This document shows, in pieces, positions 43,276-51,807 of a stretch of 64,000 nucleotides of DNA. The position numbers and the translations under genes were made by a program. This stretch comes from an uncultured Bacteroidota bacterium (lineage in GTDB: Bacteria; Bacteroidota; Bacteroidia; B-17B0; Aurantibacillaceae): assembly GCA_937873155.1 (NCBI GenBank), contig CALMVZ010000010.1:434001-498000 (forward strand), read 5' to 3'. Each line of letters opens with the position of its first letter. The first letter of the stretch is position 1. The notes beneath the pieces are model-generated. The model did no database searches. It was given only the letters and a program-made list of their open reading frames with translations, and was not told the origin of the DNA.

Positions 43276-43929
43276 TTAACACCCCGAAGCCCTGCTTGAA
43301 AGTGGCCGCTTTGGCCGTTGGATCAGTTTTCCCAATAATTCAACAGGCTCTATATAATGAGGATTGTTGTGGATCCTTCCGTTCATAATCGCATAAGGAT
43401 GTGTTGCCAGGATATCAGCAACAGCACTGCCACTGAAACGGTTGATATCATAAGCGCAAACGATCGAACAGGCATATTTTGTTGCGAAGGTATTTATCCG
43501 CGCTTCATATTCTATCAGTTCATCCGTACCCGGTAGATTACTTAAAGCCCATTCCATATCACCATACCCCCTGAATGTTCCGTAAGGTCCGTTTTGAGCA
43601 TTGATCAGGGCGTCTTCAAGAAGCTTCACCATTCGCTCTGCCGCAAAAGCATTGCCGTGAAGATAAGTATCTTCCGACTTAAGGATCTTAAGCTGACCGT
43701 TTTTCTTAGCGTCCTCAACCGGAATACCGGCTTGCGACAACTGATCGCAATGGTCGCAGTGCTGGTCACTGTGCAGAATGTTTATGACTTCTTCTTTGTT
43801 ATTAATACCTTCCTTTATCCAGGGAAGCAAAGTTTTGTACTGTTCATCACGGGAATCAAAAAAAGCACAGATGTGCATAGGTCCGGTTAAAGTTTCACCA
43901 CAAATAGAGAACGTTTGTTTTTTCTTCAT
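43276..43929 (-). CDS. Stand-alone MEDS-domain protein (2)
   Basis: 217 residues. It has the MEDS landmarks GPMHICAFFDSRDEQYKTLLPWIKEG, EEVINILHSDQ, DTYLHGNAFAAERMVKLLEDAL, FRGYGDMEWALS, IEYEARINTF and VCAYDINRFSG. It also has a HCDHCDQL stretch (His and Cys) that could bind a metal and is absent from the neighbour. It lies 86 bases upstream of the other MEDS gene on the same strand; the gap is long enough for a separate promoter. It probably senses a small molecule or redox/metal state, but the ligand is unknown. Confidence 0.78.
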   Translation of the reverse strand: MKKKQTFSICGETLTGPMHICAFFDSRDEQYKTLLPWIKEGINNKEEVINILHSDQHCDHCDQLSQAGIPVEDAKKNGQLKILKSEDTYLHGNAFAAERMVKLLEDALINAQNGPYGTFRGYGDMEWALSNLPGTDELIEYEARINTFATKYACSIVCAYDINRFSGSAVADILATHPYAIMNGRIHNNPHYIEPVELLGKLIQRPKRPLSSRASGC

Positions 43930-44241
43930 TTAATTCAGATCAGATTATGATAACTAAGTTAAGGATAAATCAAGTTCGATGCACGGAAATTCGGCCATAT
44001 GTATTGCAAGTTTCAAAGGTTTAACTCAATTATTAGTTCCTTTATACAACAAGCCGGATTTCTTATCCAAGCAACCTTTTTAAATGAAAAAAGGTTCATA
44101 GAGAAAATAATTTAGCGCAAAAGTTAATAACTATTAGATATGAACTTAAAAATGTAAATAACCTTTATGCATTACGCGGAAAAATGTAACAGCGATTAAT
44201 TTTTCACTGGGTAATTTTGTGAAAATTATAAAATACCACTT
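43930..44241. other. Divergent intergenic region with a small hairpin
   Basis: 312 bases with no gene that I can support. A perfect inverted repeat AACCTTTTT (44073-44081)/AAAAAGGTT (44088-44096) with a 6-base loop could act as a weak terminator or operator. A promoter -7 box for the rightward gene lies at 44212-44219. Confidence 0.5.
44212..44219 (+). promoter_or_regulatory. -7 box upstream of the bactofilin-like gene
   Basis: TAATTTTG matches TAnnTTTG and ends 22 bases before the ATG at 44242. No TTG is seen 19-21 bases upstream. Confidence 0.45.
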
Positions 44242-44484
44242 ATGTCCGAACTCAAAGTAATTAAGGACCTGGTTCAGGGTACAGTCAGTATAAAAGAAAA
44301 TTGTCAGTATAATAATATAGAAGCCGACGTTGTCACCGTCCACCCATATATTTCTGCCCGCTTGTATGGTACAGTGAAGGATGTGATCATAAATAAAGAG
44401 TCAAAGATCTTCCTTCATGGAGAGCTTTCCGGGAATGTCCTGAACCTTGGCGGTGAGATCCACGTTTATGCGGGTGATAAATAG
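44242..44484 (+). CDS. Short bactofilin-like beta-solenoid protein
   Basis: 80 residues. Alternating hydrophobic short strands separated by Gly or Asn (VIKDLVQGTVSIKENCQYNNIEADVVTVHPYISARLYGTVKDVIINKESKIFLHGELSGNV in outline) resemble one half of a bactofilin right-handed beta-helix, where strands of 5-7 residues stack. Bactofilins polymerise without nucleotide; this one is shorter than the usual 100-plus residues and could be a minimal form. The gene is monocistronic, with its own promoter and terminator. Confidence 0.45.
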   Translation: MSELKVIKDLVQGTVSIKENCQYNNIEADVVTVHPYISARLYGTVKDVIINKESKIFLHGELSGNVLNLGGEIHVYAGDK

Positions 44485-44489
44485 AGCAT

Positions 44490-44539
44490 CCGGTGCCGTA
44501 CCCGCAAGCACACATGCAGTTCAGGCACCGGTTCTTTTT
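44490..44539 (+). terminator. Rho-independent terminator after the bactofilin-like gene
   Basis: CCGGTGCC (44490-44497) pairs with GGCACCGG (44524-44531), followed by TTCTTTTT. The loop is 26 bases and may pair internally. Confidence 0.7.
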
Positions 44540-44728
44540 AAAACATTAATCAACTCCACGCCTGTTGGGGAGGGGACAGTCTTCACTGAAAGTGAGACAA
44601 GGAGGTCAAACTCCCAAATAATCCCAAAAACCTTCCCTTTATCCTGATCCCTACACCCCGGATCCTGATTTTTTCCTCTTTTTTGTACCTTTCTGTCAAA
44701 ACCTGCATTGCATAGGGAAAGAACCTGA

Positions 44729-45307
44729 ATGAAGCATCTTTTACTCATATTAAGCCTTTCCGCATTAACTGTATTTTCACAACAGGAACTCCCAACTCCG
44801 CCGGGATGGGGAACAGAGAAAATTCCGTTTCCGATTAGTTTCGCGCCTTCTATAGAATACAAAGGAATAGAAGAGATCCGTTTTATGCCTGGATGGGCAA
44901 AAAAAGACAGCGCAGATTATTGGAGTTATACATTTGCCTGGTATTTAGAAGGAACAATAATTTTTGAACCTTCTGTACTCGAAGAAAAAATGAAAGTGTA
45001 TTACGAAGGCCTCGCTTCAGCTACAAAATCTGTTCCGCGGGAAAAATTGATCCCGGTTACAGCAAAATTCAAGTACGTTTCAACACCAAAAGGACAGAAC
45101 AGGGATTTTACAGGTGCAATTGAAATGTTGGATTACATGCAGCAGAAAAAACAAGTATTGAATGCGAAAGTGCATTCGATGGTATCAAGGGACAACAAAA
45201 CATTTGTGTACTTCGAATTATCGCCCCAGCCATTCTCTCACCCGCTTTGGAAAGACCTGGAGAAAATAAGGAAAGAAGCGAAATGTATTGTAAAAGAAAA
45301 AAAATAA
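44729..45307 (+). CDS. Exported protein of unknown function
   Basis: 192 residues. The signal peptide is MKHLLLILSLSALTVFSQ. The mature part begins ELPTPPGWGTEKIPFPISFAPSIEYKGIEEIRFMPGWAKKDS and is followed by a mixed alpha/beta domain with few Cys. I do not recognise a family with confidence. It is periplasmic or secreted by its signal, with no T9SS tail and no lipobox. It precedes a sigma-factor gene by 13 bases on the same strand and may be co-transcribed with it. Confidence 0.65.
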   Translation: MKHLLLILSLSALTVFSQQELPTPPGWGTEKIPFPISFAPSIEYKGIEEIRFMPGWAKKDSADYWSYTFAWYLEGTIIFEPSVLEEKMKVYYEGLASATKSVPREKLIPVTAKFKYVSTPKGQNRDFTGAIEMLDYMQQKKQVLNAKVHSMVSRDNKTFVYFELSPQPFSHPLWKDLEKIRKEAKCIVKEKK

Positions 45308-45320
45308 GCCCGCGCTTTAT

Positions 45321-45857
45321 ATGGATAGCGAAATAGAAAAACAACTCATAGAAAAAAGTAAAACGGACCCGCAAAGTTTCGAGCGGCTCTATATTAAGTA
45401 TTATGAGCAGATCTTAAAATTCGTTTACAAAAGGGTGGAGAGTTTGGACGATGCACGCGATATCACTTCTTCTGTTTTTATCAAGGCACTCGCGGGCATT
45501 CCAAAATATAAGGACATGGGTTTTCCTTTTTCAAGCTGGTTATACAGGATCGCGATCAACGAGATCAATATGTTCTACAGGAGATCGAAAAAAGCCCGCG
45601 TGATCAGTTTAGATGAAAGAGGATTAAAGAATATGTCGAACGAAACAAACGAAGTGGATCCGGAAGCATTAATGACATTGAAAAGATCATTACTGCATTT
45701 GAGCCCGGATGAATTGTTCTTAATAGAACTCCGTTTCTTCGAGGATAAAGCTTTCGCGGAAATGGGCGAGATTTTAGATATCACAGAAGCGAATGCGAAG
45801 ATAAGAACTTACAGGACGCTTGATAAACTGAGAGAGATATATAGTAAAGTAGCGTAG
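45321..45857 (+). CDS. Sigma-70 family (ECF-like) RNA polymerase sigma factor
   Basis: 178 residues. Region 2 covers about 15-90 (FERLYIKYYEQILKFVYKRVESLDDARDITSSVFIKALAGIP ... FSSWLYRIAINEINMFYRR) and region 4 about 120-175 (LSPDELFLIELRFFEDKAFAEMGEILDITEANAKIRTYRTLDKLREIY). The next gene downstream codes a single-pass membrane protein, a likely partner. It is distinct from the sigma factor at 26910. Confidence 0.85.
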   Translation: MDSEIEKQLIEKSKTDPQSFERLYIKYYEQILKFVYKRVESLDDARDITSSVFIKALAGIPKYKDMGFPFSSWLYRIAINEINMFYRRSKKARVISLDERGLKNMSNETNEVDPEALMTLKRSLLHLSPDELFLIELRFFEDKAFAEMGEILDITEANAKIRTYRTLDKLREIYSKVA

Positions 45858-45917
45858 CAAGTACGAGTTACGAAGCACGATTGATGAATAAAGAATAAAA
45901 AATTAAAAAATAAGAGT

Positions 45918-47024
45918 ATGAATAACTACATTATTTTAGAGAACAGGCCCGAGCTTACTACCGCACAAGTGTTAGGCGGCATGAATTTCTCGGCTATCGT
46001 TGCAGGAGCTGCTTCTGCATCAAAAGATGCTTTTGACAGTAATTCTTTCGGATTAAGATTTATGTCGAAAGGATTTTTAGCAGTACTGATCGTTGTTGGC
46101 GGCGTGGCAATTTATAAGAATTACACTACTTATAAAGATGGATCACCTTCTCCTTATACAGAACTGAATTCGGATGAGAATATATTAATTAGAAAAAGCG
46201 GGAAAGGACCTGACCTGGTCATAGAAACAATTCCTCCAAAGAATCCGAAGTACCTGGTCGAAGGTCCTAATGCAGCCTGTCAGCCCGCAGGTTCCGATCA
46301 TACTACAAATGATATTCAAAATCACATGACAACTCCTTCAGGCCCTCATCTTCCTCTCGAGAATATTGATTCACTGATCGCAGTTGAAGATGCTATGAGA
46401 GCGGCGGGAACAATGACGAAAGGCCCGGTTCTGCCAGCGCAAATGGTACAAATGCCGCAACAGCAAATAGCTTGCAGAAAAGAGGGTGATAATGTTGGGA
46501 ATGGAATGACAGAGGAAACGAAAACATTTAATACAGCACCGCCTTTTAATAATGCAATGCCGGTATTTAAGCCGAGCCCGAATGCCAAATCCTATTTATG
46601 GCAGCCGATTTCTTTCAATAAAAACGTTGATGCTGCAACAGGCCAGTTCAAACTGGATTGTAATGGTTGTGATTTTAGTTATATATCCGGCACACAGCTT
46701 GATGGTAAGAATTATAAAGGTGTGTGGATGCGGGTGACCAAAGACAAAAAGATCAAATTCAAGTTGGAAACCGGTTTAAAGAATATTACGCTGACCAGAA
46801 CTGTAGGGGATAAACAAATTACAATGCATCCCGTAGCTGTAGGTATTGATGGCCCGCAATGGCGTCAGAAAGAGTGGACCTATATCAGCAACCAATTCAA
46901 AACAGAAGGAGCTACTTATACTTTCGGGAATCATATTGATTTCTATATCATCTTTGAAGATGCTAAAGCAGGTGATAAGTTGGTAATAGATGACTTTGTA
47001 GAGACACTTGTAATGGAAAAGTAA
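45918..47024 (+). CDS. Single-pass membrane protein downstream of a sigma factor
   Basis: 368 residues. A cytoplasmic start (MNNYIILENRPELTTAQVLGGMNFSAIVAGA) precedes one transmembrane helix at about 51-66 (GFLAVLIVVGGVAIYKN), a Pro/Gly-rich linker (about 70-215) and a C-terminal domain (about 225-368) with YLWQPISFNKN, DCNGCDFSYISGTQLDGKNYKGVWMRVTKDKK and an ending KLVIDDFVETLV. I do not recognise the C-terminal domain. The topology resembles membrane regulators of ECF sigma factors, but the N-terminus is short and no anti-sigma motif is seen. Context alone suggests a link to the gene at 45321. Confidence 0.6.
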   Translation: MNNYIILENRPELTTAQVLGGMNFSAIVAGAASASKDAFDSNSFGLRFMSKGFLAVLIVVGGVAIYKNYTTYKDGSPSPYTELNSDENILIRKSGKGPDLVIETIPPKNPKYLVEGPNAACQPAGSDHTTNDIQNHMTTPSGPHLPLENIDSLIAVEDAMRAAGTMTKGPVLPAQMVQMPQQQIACRKEGDNVGNGMTEETKTFNTAPPFNNAMPVFKPSPNAKSYLWQPISFNKNVDAATGQFKLDCNGCDFSYISGTQLDGKNYKGVWMRVTKDKKIKFKLETGLKNITLTRTVGDKQITMHPVAVGIDGPQWRQKEWTYISNQFKTEGATYTFGNHIDFYIIFEDAKAGDKLVIDDFVETLVMEK

Positions 47025-47230
47025 CCCCTCGGCGGATGATTTGGCTGGTCTCCCCTTCAAAAAATGGAGAAGTTACTCCGTACTCTAAAGCAACCTTTTA
47101 ATTTTATGGCGTACTTAAACTTTTAACCTTGAACTTTAAACCGCCTGACATGTACTAAAAAAGTTAAGATTAAGTTAAAGTTTAGAACCCAATTGTAACT
47201 ATTGTTAATTTGCCGCATTATAAACCCTAT

Positions 47231-49639
47231 ATGACAAAAATCCCCCTTCTGTTTGTCGTGCTATGCATTAGCATTTCTTCCTATTCCCAAAACTTTATCA
47301 AAGGCTCCGTTACCGACAGCACACAAAGTCCCGTCTCATTTTGCGCGATGGCTTTGATGAATGCTAAAGACAGCGGTCTGGTAAAAGGTAATATCAGCGA
47401 CAGTGCCGGAAATTATATTTTCGAGAAGATCAAAAGCGGAGATTACTTCGTAAAATTTACCGCAGTAGGTTATAAAGCAACTAGCACTGGTACTTTTAGC
47501 GTGGATTCACTTTCTCAGATCACTTTGCCAACCCAAATTGTAAAAAATGAAGGCGTGAACTTAAAAGAAGTTTCAGTTGCTGTTTATAAACCAGCCATAG
47601 AATTTAAAAAAGGGATGATCGTGATGAATGTGGAGAACGATATCATCGCAAAAGGAAATACTGTTCTGGATCTTTTAAGACGCCTGCCCGGAGTAATGGT
47701 CGATGCTCAAAACAATATTACCATCAACGGCGCAGGTGATGCAAAATTTATGATAGATGAACGTTTGCAACAAATGCCTTCTCCGCAGGTAGTAGATATG
47801 CTGGCCGGCATGAGTGCAGATAATGTTTCAAAGATCGAATTGATTAAAAACCCGCCCGCCCGTTATGATGCTGCAGGCACAGGAGGATTAATTAACATCG
47901 TCACTAAAAGAGCAAAGGTAAAAGGCTACAATGGAAATATAGCTTTTGGTGCCAGTCAGGGAGAAAGATCACGTTGGGGCCCTAGCGCTTCTTTTAATTA
48001 TAAAGCTAAAAAATTAAGTCTCTTCTCGAGTTTCTCTTACGGACATTGGGATCATATCAATCACCAGAAATTAGAACGGACGATCACTACTGACGGATCA
48101 ACAGAAACCATTAATTCATATGGCATCAATGAAGGCTGGCAAAGTGTATTCTCAGGCAGCGGTGGTATTGAATATGATGTTACAAAGAATATGTTGATCG
48201 GATTTTACGTGAACGGCAATAAGAACGATGACCGTTGGCTCCAGACCTACAATACAGGAGTTGGGAACAGTACATTCTTTAATTATAGCAAAACCAATTC
48301 GAGTGTCGAAGAAAAATATGATACCCGTTCACCAAACTATAATTTAAGCCTTTTGCAAAAGATAGATTCAACCGGCGGACAGATCAGGTTGAGTCTCGCT
48401 TACAGTAATTATTTCGAGAAGGTAGATAAAAAAATGAATTATCAGTTCTTCGACAATAATGATATTGAAGTAACGCCGGCTAGTAAGTACACAAGTCTGG
48501 CCAACCGTGATTATAATAACTACAATGGAAAACTTGACCTTAATAAAACATTTAAAAATAAGTTAACCCTCGAATCAGGAATTAAAGCAAGTTACCAGGA
48601 TGATCAGGATAATACGAAATGGAATTTATCAAATCTTGCCACCGGTTTTTTTGTGGGTGATACAACTTTTAATATCAAGTACAATTACAGGGAGCGGATT
48701 TTAGCAGCGTACACAACTTTATCAAGAAGCTGGGATAAAATTGGTTTCAGTATTGGTTTACGCGCCGAGGAAACAGATGTCGATATTAATTTTAAAAGTT
48801 CAAATTATCGCTACAAACGTAATTATCTTACATTTTTTCCAAGCGGAAGTTTAGACTTTAATCTAAACAAGAAAAACACACTTACTATGGCTTACAGTTA
48901 CCGTCTGCGCCGGCCCCATTCAAGTATGTTAAACCCGGTAAGGCAATTCAACGATCAGTTAAATTACGGAGTAGGAAATTCGGAGATAAGGCCGCAATTT
49001 AATCATCATATGAACCTGGATTATAACTGGAACCAGGTGGTAACAGTAAGTTTAGGTTATGATAAGCAGAAAGATTTTACATTCTATTATTCCTATACAC
49101 CGGATTCTTCCAGGGTAGTTATTGATACACTTGCTAACCTGCCGAAAATGGATAATGGTTATTTAAGTTTGTCGGCGCAACACAGAATTAAATGGTATAG
49201 TTTCCAAACGTTTGTTGTAGGCCAATACCAGGCTTTTTATGGAGAACTGAATGGTGAAGATGTAACTTCTCAAACCATGAGCGTATATTTTAATTTAAAC
49301 CAGGAGTTTTATTTGCCCAAAGATTTCAAAATTGCACTTTGGGTGGGACGAGGTTCTGAGTTTCAGCATGGCCCGCAAACTTATCACCCGAGGAGTGCTG
49401 TGCATTTAAGTGTTGATAAGGCATTCTTCAATAAGAAATTAAACATCACGTTAGCGCTGCATGATGTGCTTTACAAAGATTATTTTTCGCTTACTACTAA
49501 ATATTCAGACCAAAGTTCATACTGGTACGATCGGATGGACACAAGAAGATTCCGAATTAGAATAAGTTATCGTTTCGGAAAAATGCAAATACAACAAAGG
49601 ATGGGGAATGACGGAGAAGGAGTGAAACAGGGTAAATAA
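47231..49639 (+). CDS. TonB-dependent-type outer membrane beta-barrel protein
   Basis: 802 residues from ATG 47231, which gives the signal peptide MTKIPLLFVVLCISISSYSQ; a TTG 21 bases upstream is less likely. A carboxypeptidase-regulatory-like beta domain (about 22-110; IKGSVTDSTQSPVSFCAMALMNAKDSG) precedes a plug-like domain (about 120-225; GNTVLDLLRRLPGVMVDAQNNITINGAGDAKFMIDE ... IELIKNPPARYDAAGTGGLINIVTK). A long beta-barrel of the OMP_b-brl_3 type runs to the end (RFRIRISYRFGKMQ). It is a transporter or outer-membrane enzyme-associated receptor whose substrate is unknown. No SusD gene follows, so a glycan-uptake pair is unlikely. Confidence 0.88.
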   Translation: MTKIPLLFVVLCISISSYSQNFIKGSVTDSTQSPVSFCAMALMNAKDSGLVKGNISDSAGNYIFEKIKSGDYFVKFTAVGYKATSTGTFSVDSLSQITLPTQIVKNEGVNLKEVSVAVYKPAIEFKKGMIVMNVENDIIAKGNTVLDLLRRLPGVMVDAQNNITINGAGDAKFMIDERLQQMPSPQVVDMLAGMSADNVSKIELIKNPPARYDAAGTGGLINIVTKRAKVKGYNGNIAFGASQGERSRWGPSASFNYKAKKLSLFSSFSYGHWDHINHQKLERTITTDGSTETINSYGINEGWQSVFSGSGGIEYDVTKNMLIGFYVNGNKNDDRWLQTYNTGVGNSTFFNYSKTNSSVEEKYDTRSPNYNLSLLQKIDSTGGQIRLSLAYSNYFEKVDKKMNYQFFDNNDIEVTPASKYTSLANRDYNNYNGKLDLNKTFKNKLTLESGIKASYQDDQDNTKWNLSNLATGFFVGDTTFNIKYNYRERILAAYTTLSRSWDKIGFSIGLRAEETDVDINFKSSNYRYKRNYLTFFPSGSLDFNLNKKNTLTMAYSYRLRRPHSSMLNPVRQFNDQLNYGVGNSEIRPQFNHHMNLDYNWNQVVTVSLGYDKQKDFTFYYSYTPDSSRVVIDTLANLPKMDNGYLSLSAQHRIKWYSFQTFVVGQYQAFYGELNGEDVTSQTMSVYFNLNQEFYLPKDFKIALWVGRGSEFQHGPQTYHPRSAVHLSVDKAFFNKKLNITLALHDVLYKDYFSLTTKYSDQSSYWYDRMDTRRFRIRISYRFGKMQIQQRMGNDGEGVKQGK

Positions 49640-49841
49640 AATCAACAAAACTTTCAGCTTTGCGTAAATGCGTTACGACCCTTTCGAACAGGTAGATGAT
49701 ACTCTATCGAACACGATAACTAAAGTGACACCAAACACGGGCGGAGGATGTCTTACTGATATCAAATGTCTGTGAAATCTGAAACAAAAAAGTCCAATTA
49801 TTTTGTATATTAGTATCCCTAAACCTAAAAATTCTATTACT

Positions 49842-50258
49842 ATGTCATTTAAAAAGGTAACTGTTGAAGCTACAGTTAACGCGCCGGTAGATAAAGTTTG
49901 GAAACTTTGGAATGACCCGGAACATATTATGAAATGGAATACCGCCTCATCGGATTGGCATACAACAAAGTCGGAAGTTGATCTGAAGCCGGGAGGTAAA
50001 TTCAGTTCACGAATGGAAGCAAAAGATGGAAGTTTTGGATTTGATTTCGCCGGAGTTTATGACGTTATTAAGCCCAACCAACAGATCGATTATACAATGG
50101 GCGATGGACGTAAGGTCAATAATGTATTTTCTTCGCAGGGAAGCAGTACAAAAATGACGGTAACTTTTGATGCAGAGAATGAAAACCCGGTTGAAATGCA
50201 AAAAGGCGGCTGGCAGGCCATTTTAGATAGTTTTAAATCTTACGCAGAAAAAAAATAA
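49842..50258 (+). CDS. SRPBCC/AHSA1-type protein (1)
   Basis: 138 residues from ATG 49842 (MSFKKVTVEATVNAPVDKVWKLWNDPEHIMKWN). This is the standard opening of the AHSA1 subgroup of the START/Bet v 1 fold, with TVNAPVDKVW, PGGKFSSRMEAKDGSFGFDFAGVYDVI and the closing helix GGWQAILDSFKSYAEKK. The fold holds a hydrophobic ligand cavity; the ligand is unknown. It is followed five bases later by a VOC gene, and a second SRPBCC gene lies beyond that. Such clusters are common in soil and aquatic Bacteroidota. Confidence 0.85.
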   Translation: MSFKKVTVEATVNAPVDKVWKLWNDPEHIMKWNTASSDWHTTKSEVDLKPGGKFSSRMEAKDGSFGFDFAGVYDVIKPNQQIDYTMGDGRKVNNVFSSQGSSTKMTVTFDAENENPVEMQKGGWQAILDSFKSYAEKK

Positions 50259-50263
50259 TAAAA

Positions 50264-51103
50264 ATGAAAGGTCAAATTCACCCATGCCTGTGGTTCGATG
50301 GTAAAGCGAAAGAAGCTGCAGAATTCTATTGTTCATTATTTAAAAATTCAAAGATCACATCTGAAAACCCAATGGTGGTGATGTGGGAACTAAATGGTTT
50401 AAAAGTAATGGGACTGAATGGCGGACCGATGTTCAAAATGAATCCCGGTATCTCTTTATTCGTTCTGTGTGAAACTATTGAGGAGACAAATAAACTTTGG
50501 AGCAAACTGATCGAAGGCGGAAAGGCATTGATCCCAATTGGAAAACAAGAGTGGAGCGAACTTTACGGATGGTTGCAGGATAAATTCGGTTTCACGTGGC
50601 AAATTTCTGTTGTGCCTAAGAAGGGTGATAAACAAAGTATTATTCCTTCTATGCTGTTCACTGATAAATATTTTGGTAAAGCTGAAGAAGCCGCTAAGTT
50701 TTATACTTCCGTATTTGTAAACTCAAAGCAGGATTTGACAATGTTGTACCCTAGCGGGGATCCAAATAATGGGAAGGTGATGTACTCCGAATTTAACCTG
50801 GATGGTTATAAGATCGCCGCGATGGATGGTCCGGGTGTACATGATTATCATTTTGATGAAGGTGTTTCGTTTGTTGTAAATTGTAAGTCGCAAACGGAGA
50901 TCGACTATTATTGGAACAGATTTACATCGGATGGCGGACAAGAGAGTATGTGTGGCTGGTGTAAAGATAAATTTGGCGTATGGTGGCAGGTTGTACCGGC
51001 TAATTTAGGAGAAATGGTAAACGATCCTGTAAGAGGCCGGAAAGTGGTTGCCGCTTTTATGAAAATGAAAAAGTTTAACATCGCAGAATTAGAGAACGCT
51101 TAA
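50264..51103 (+). CDS. Two-domain VOC (PhnB-like) protein
   Basis: 279 residues with two glyoxalase-fold modules: IHPCLWFDGKAKEAAEFYCSLFKNSKI (1-125) and IPSMLFTDKYFGKAEEAAKFYTSVFVNSK (about 130-265). The modules end with SELYGWLQDKFGFTWQISVVP and SMCGWCKDKFGVWWQVVP, the signature of the PhnB/3-demethylubiquinone methyltransferase-like VOC subgroup, usually of unknown function. The last codons (IAELENA and stop) lie in a 97-base segment that is duplicated in tandem directly downstream. Confidence 0.85.
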   Translation: MKGQIHPCLWFDGKAKEAAEFYCSLFKNSKITSENPMVVMWELNGLKVMGLNGGPMFKMNPGISLFVLCETIEETNKLWSKLIEGGKALIPIGKQEWSELYGWLQDKFGFTWQISVVPKKGDKQSIIPSMLFTDKYFGKAEEAAKFYTSVFVNSKQDLTMLYPSGDPNNGKVMYSEFNLDGYKIAAMDGPGVHDYHFDEGVSFVVNCKSQTEIDYYWNRFTSDGGQESMCGWCKDKFGVWWQVVPANLGEMVNDPVRGRKVVAAFMKMKKFNIAELENA

Positions 51104-51267
51104 GTCAACTCAGCCAGGACTAAAGTCCGCTTGTAAAAGTGCACACTAACCCCGGACTTAAGTCCGGGGTTTTAATATCGCAGAATTAGAGAACGCTTAA
51201 GTCAACTCAGCCAGGACTAAAGTCCGCTTGTAAAAGGGTACACTAACCCCGGACTTAAGTCCGGGGT
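51074..51267. repeat. 97-bp tandem duplication containing the VOC gene 3' end and two palindromes
   Basis: Copy one (51074-51170) and copy two (51171-51267) differ at only a few bases. Each has the last codons of the VOC gene, then GGACTAAAGTCC (51117-51128; 51214-51225), then CCCCGGACTTAAGTCCGGGG with TTTT (51150-51169; 51247-51266). The second copy repeats IAELENA-stop out of context. The long palindrome plus T tract could also terminate transcription. Confidence 0.9.
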
Positions 51268-51287
51268 TTTAAACTCAGAGCAAGAAT

Positions 51288-51299
51288 GGGCTTTAGCCC
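51288..51299. repeat. GGGCTTTAGCCC palindrome
   Basis: A 12-base perfect palindrome of the GG.CTTTAG.CC type lies 25 bases before the second SRPBCC start. It is related to CGGCTTTAGCCG at 39431 and the GGACTTTAGTCC core in priA. Confidence 0.5.
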
Positions 51300-51324
51300 T
51301 GAAATTTTTTTAATAATATTTAGT

Positions 51325-51747
51325 ATGAAAAAGATAGAATTCAATATTACAATAAATGCTCCCCGCGAAAAAGTTTGGAATGCCCTGTGGGAAGATAAGA
51401 ATTACAGAAAGTGGACATCGGCTTTTGCTGAAGGTTCAAATGCGCAGAGCGATTGGAAAGAAGGAAGTAAAGTTCACTTCAATGATGGAAAAGGAAATGG
51501 AATGTATTCGATCATCGAGACAAAGATCGGCAACACGCAAATGACCTTCAGGCATCTTGGTGAAATAAAAGATGGAAAAGAAACACCAGGTACCTGGGGA
51601 GAATCCCGCGAAAGTTATTTTCTCACAGAGAATAATGGTAAAACGGATCTTAAAGTTGAATTGGACACACTCCCGGATTGGGAAGGGTATATGAATGAAA
51701 CTTTTCCTAAGGCGCTGGCTTTGTTGAAGGAGATCGCGGAGAAGTAA
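51325..51747 (+). CDS. SRPBCC/AHSA1-type protein (2)
   Basis: 140 residues from ATG 51325 (MKKIEFNITINAPREKVWNALWEDKNYRKWT). An ATG at 51286 would add residues encoded by a palindromic repeat and is rejected. The same AHSA1 fold as the gene at 49842 is seen, with INAPREKVW, WKEGSKVHFNDGKGNGMYSII, TDLKVELDTLPDW and a final helix MNETFPKALALLKEIAEK. Ligand unknown. It ends at a bidirectional hairpin region. Confidence 0.85.
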   Translation: MKKIEFNITINAPREKVWNALWEDKNYRKWTSAFAEGSNAQSDWKEGSKVHFNDGKGNGMYSIIETKIGNTQMTFRHLGEIKDGKETPGTWGESRESYFLTENNGKTDLKVELDTLPDWEGYMNETFPKALALLKEIAEK

Positions 51748-51756
51748 ACCCTTCTG

Positions 51757-51795
51757 TTTTTGCTTAGCAAAAAACTGTCTTCCCTTAAGGGGAAG
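51757..51795. terminator. Probable bidirectional terminator between convergent genes
   Basis: TTTTTGCT (51757-51764)/AGCAAAAA (51766-51773) and CTTCCC/GGGAAG within 51779-51795 are two adjacent perfect hairpins between genes ending at 51747 (+) and 51808 (-). The first has A and T runs that could serve either strand. Confidence 0.5.
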
Positions 51796-51807
51796 AATAA
51801 ATTCCGG

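Noticed and set aside
51286-51324. ATG 51286 as start of the second SRPBCC gene
   Set aside because: The added residues come from the GGGCTTTAGCCC repeat; family members start at MKKIEFNITINAP.
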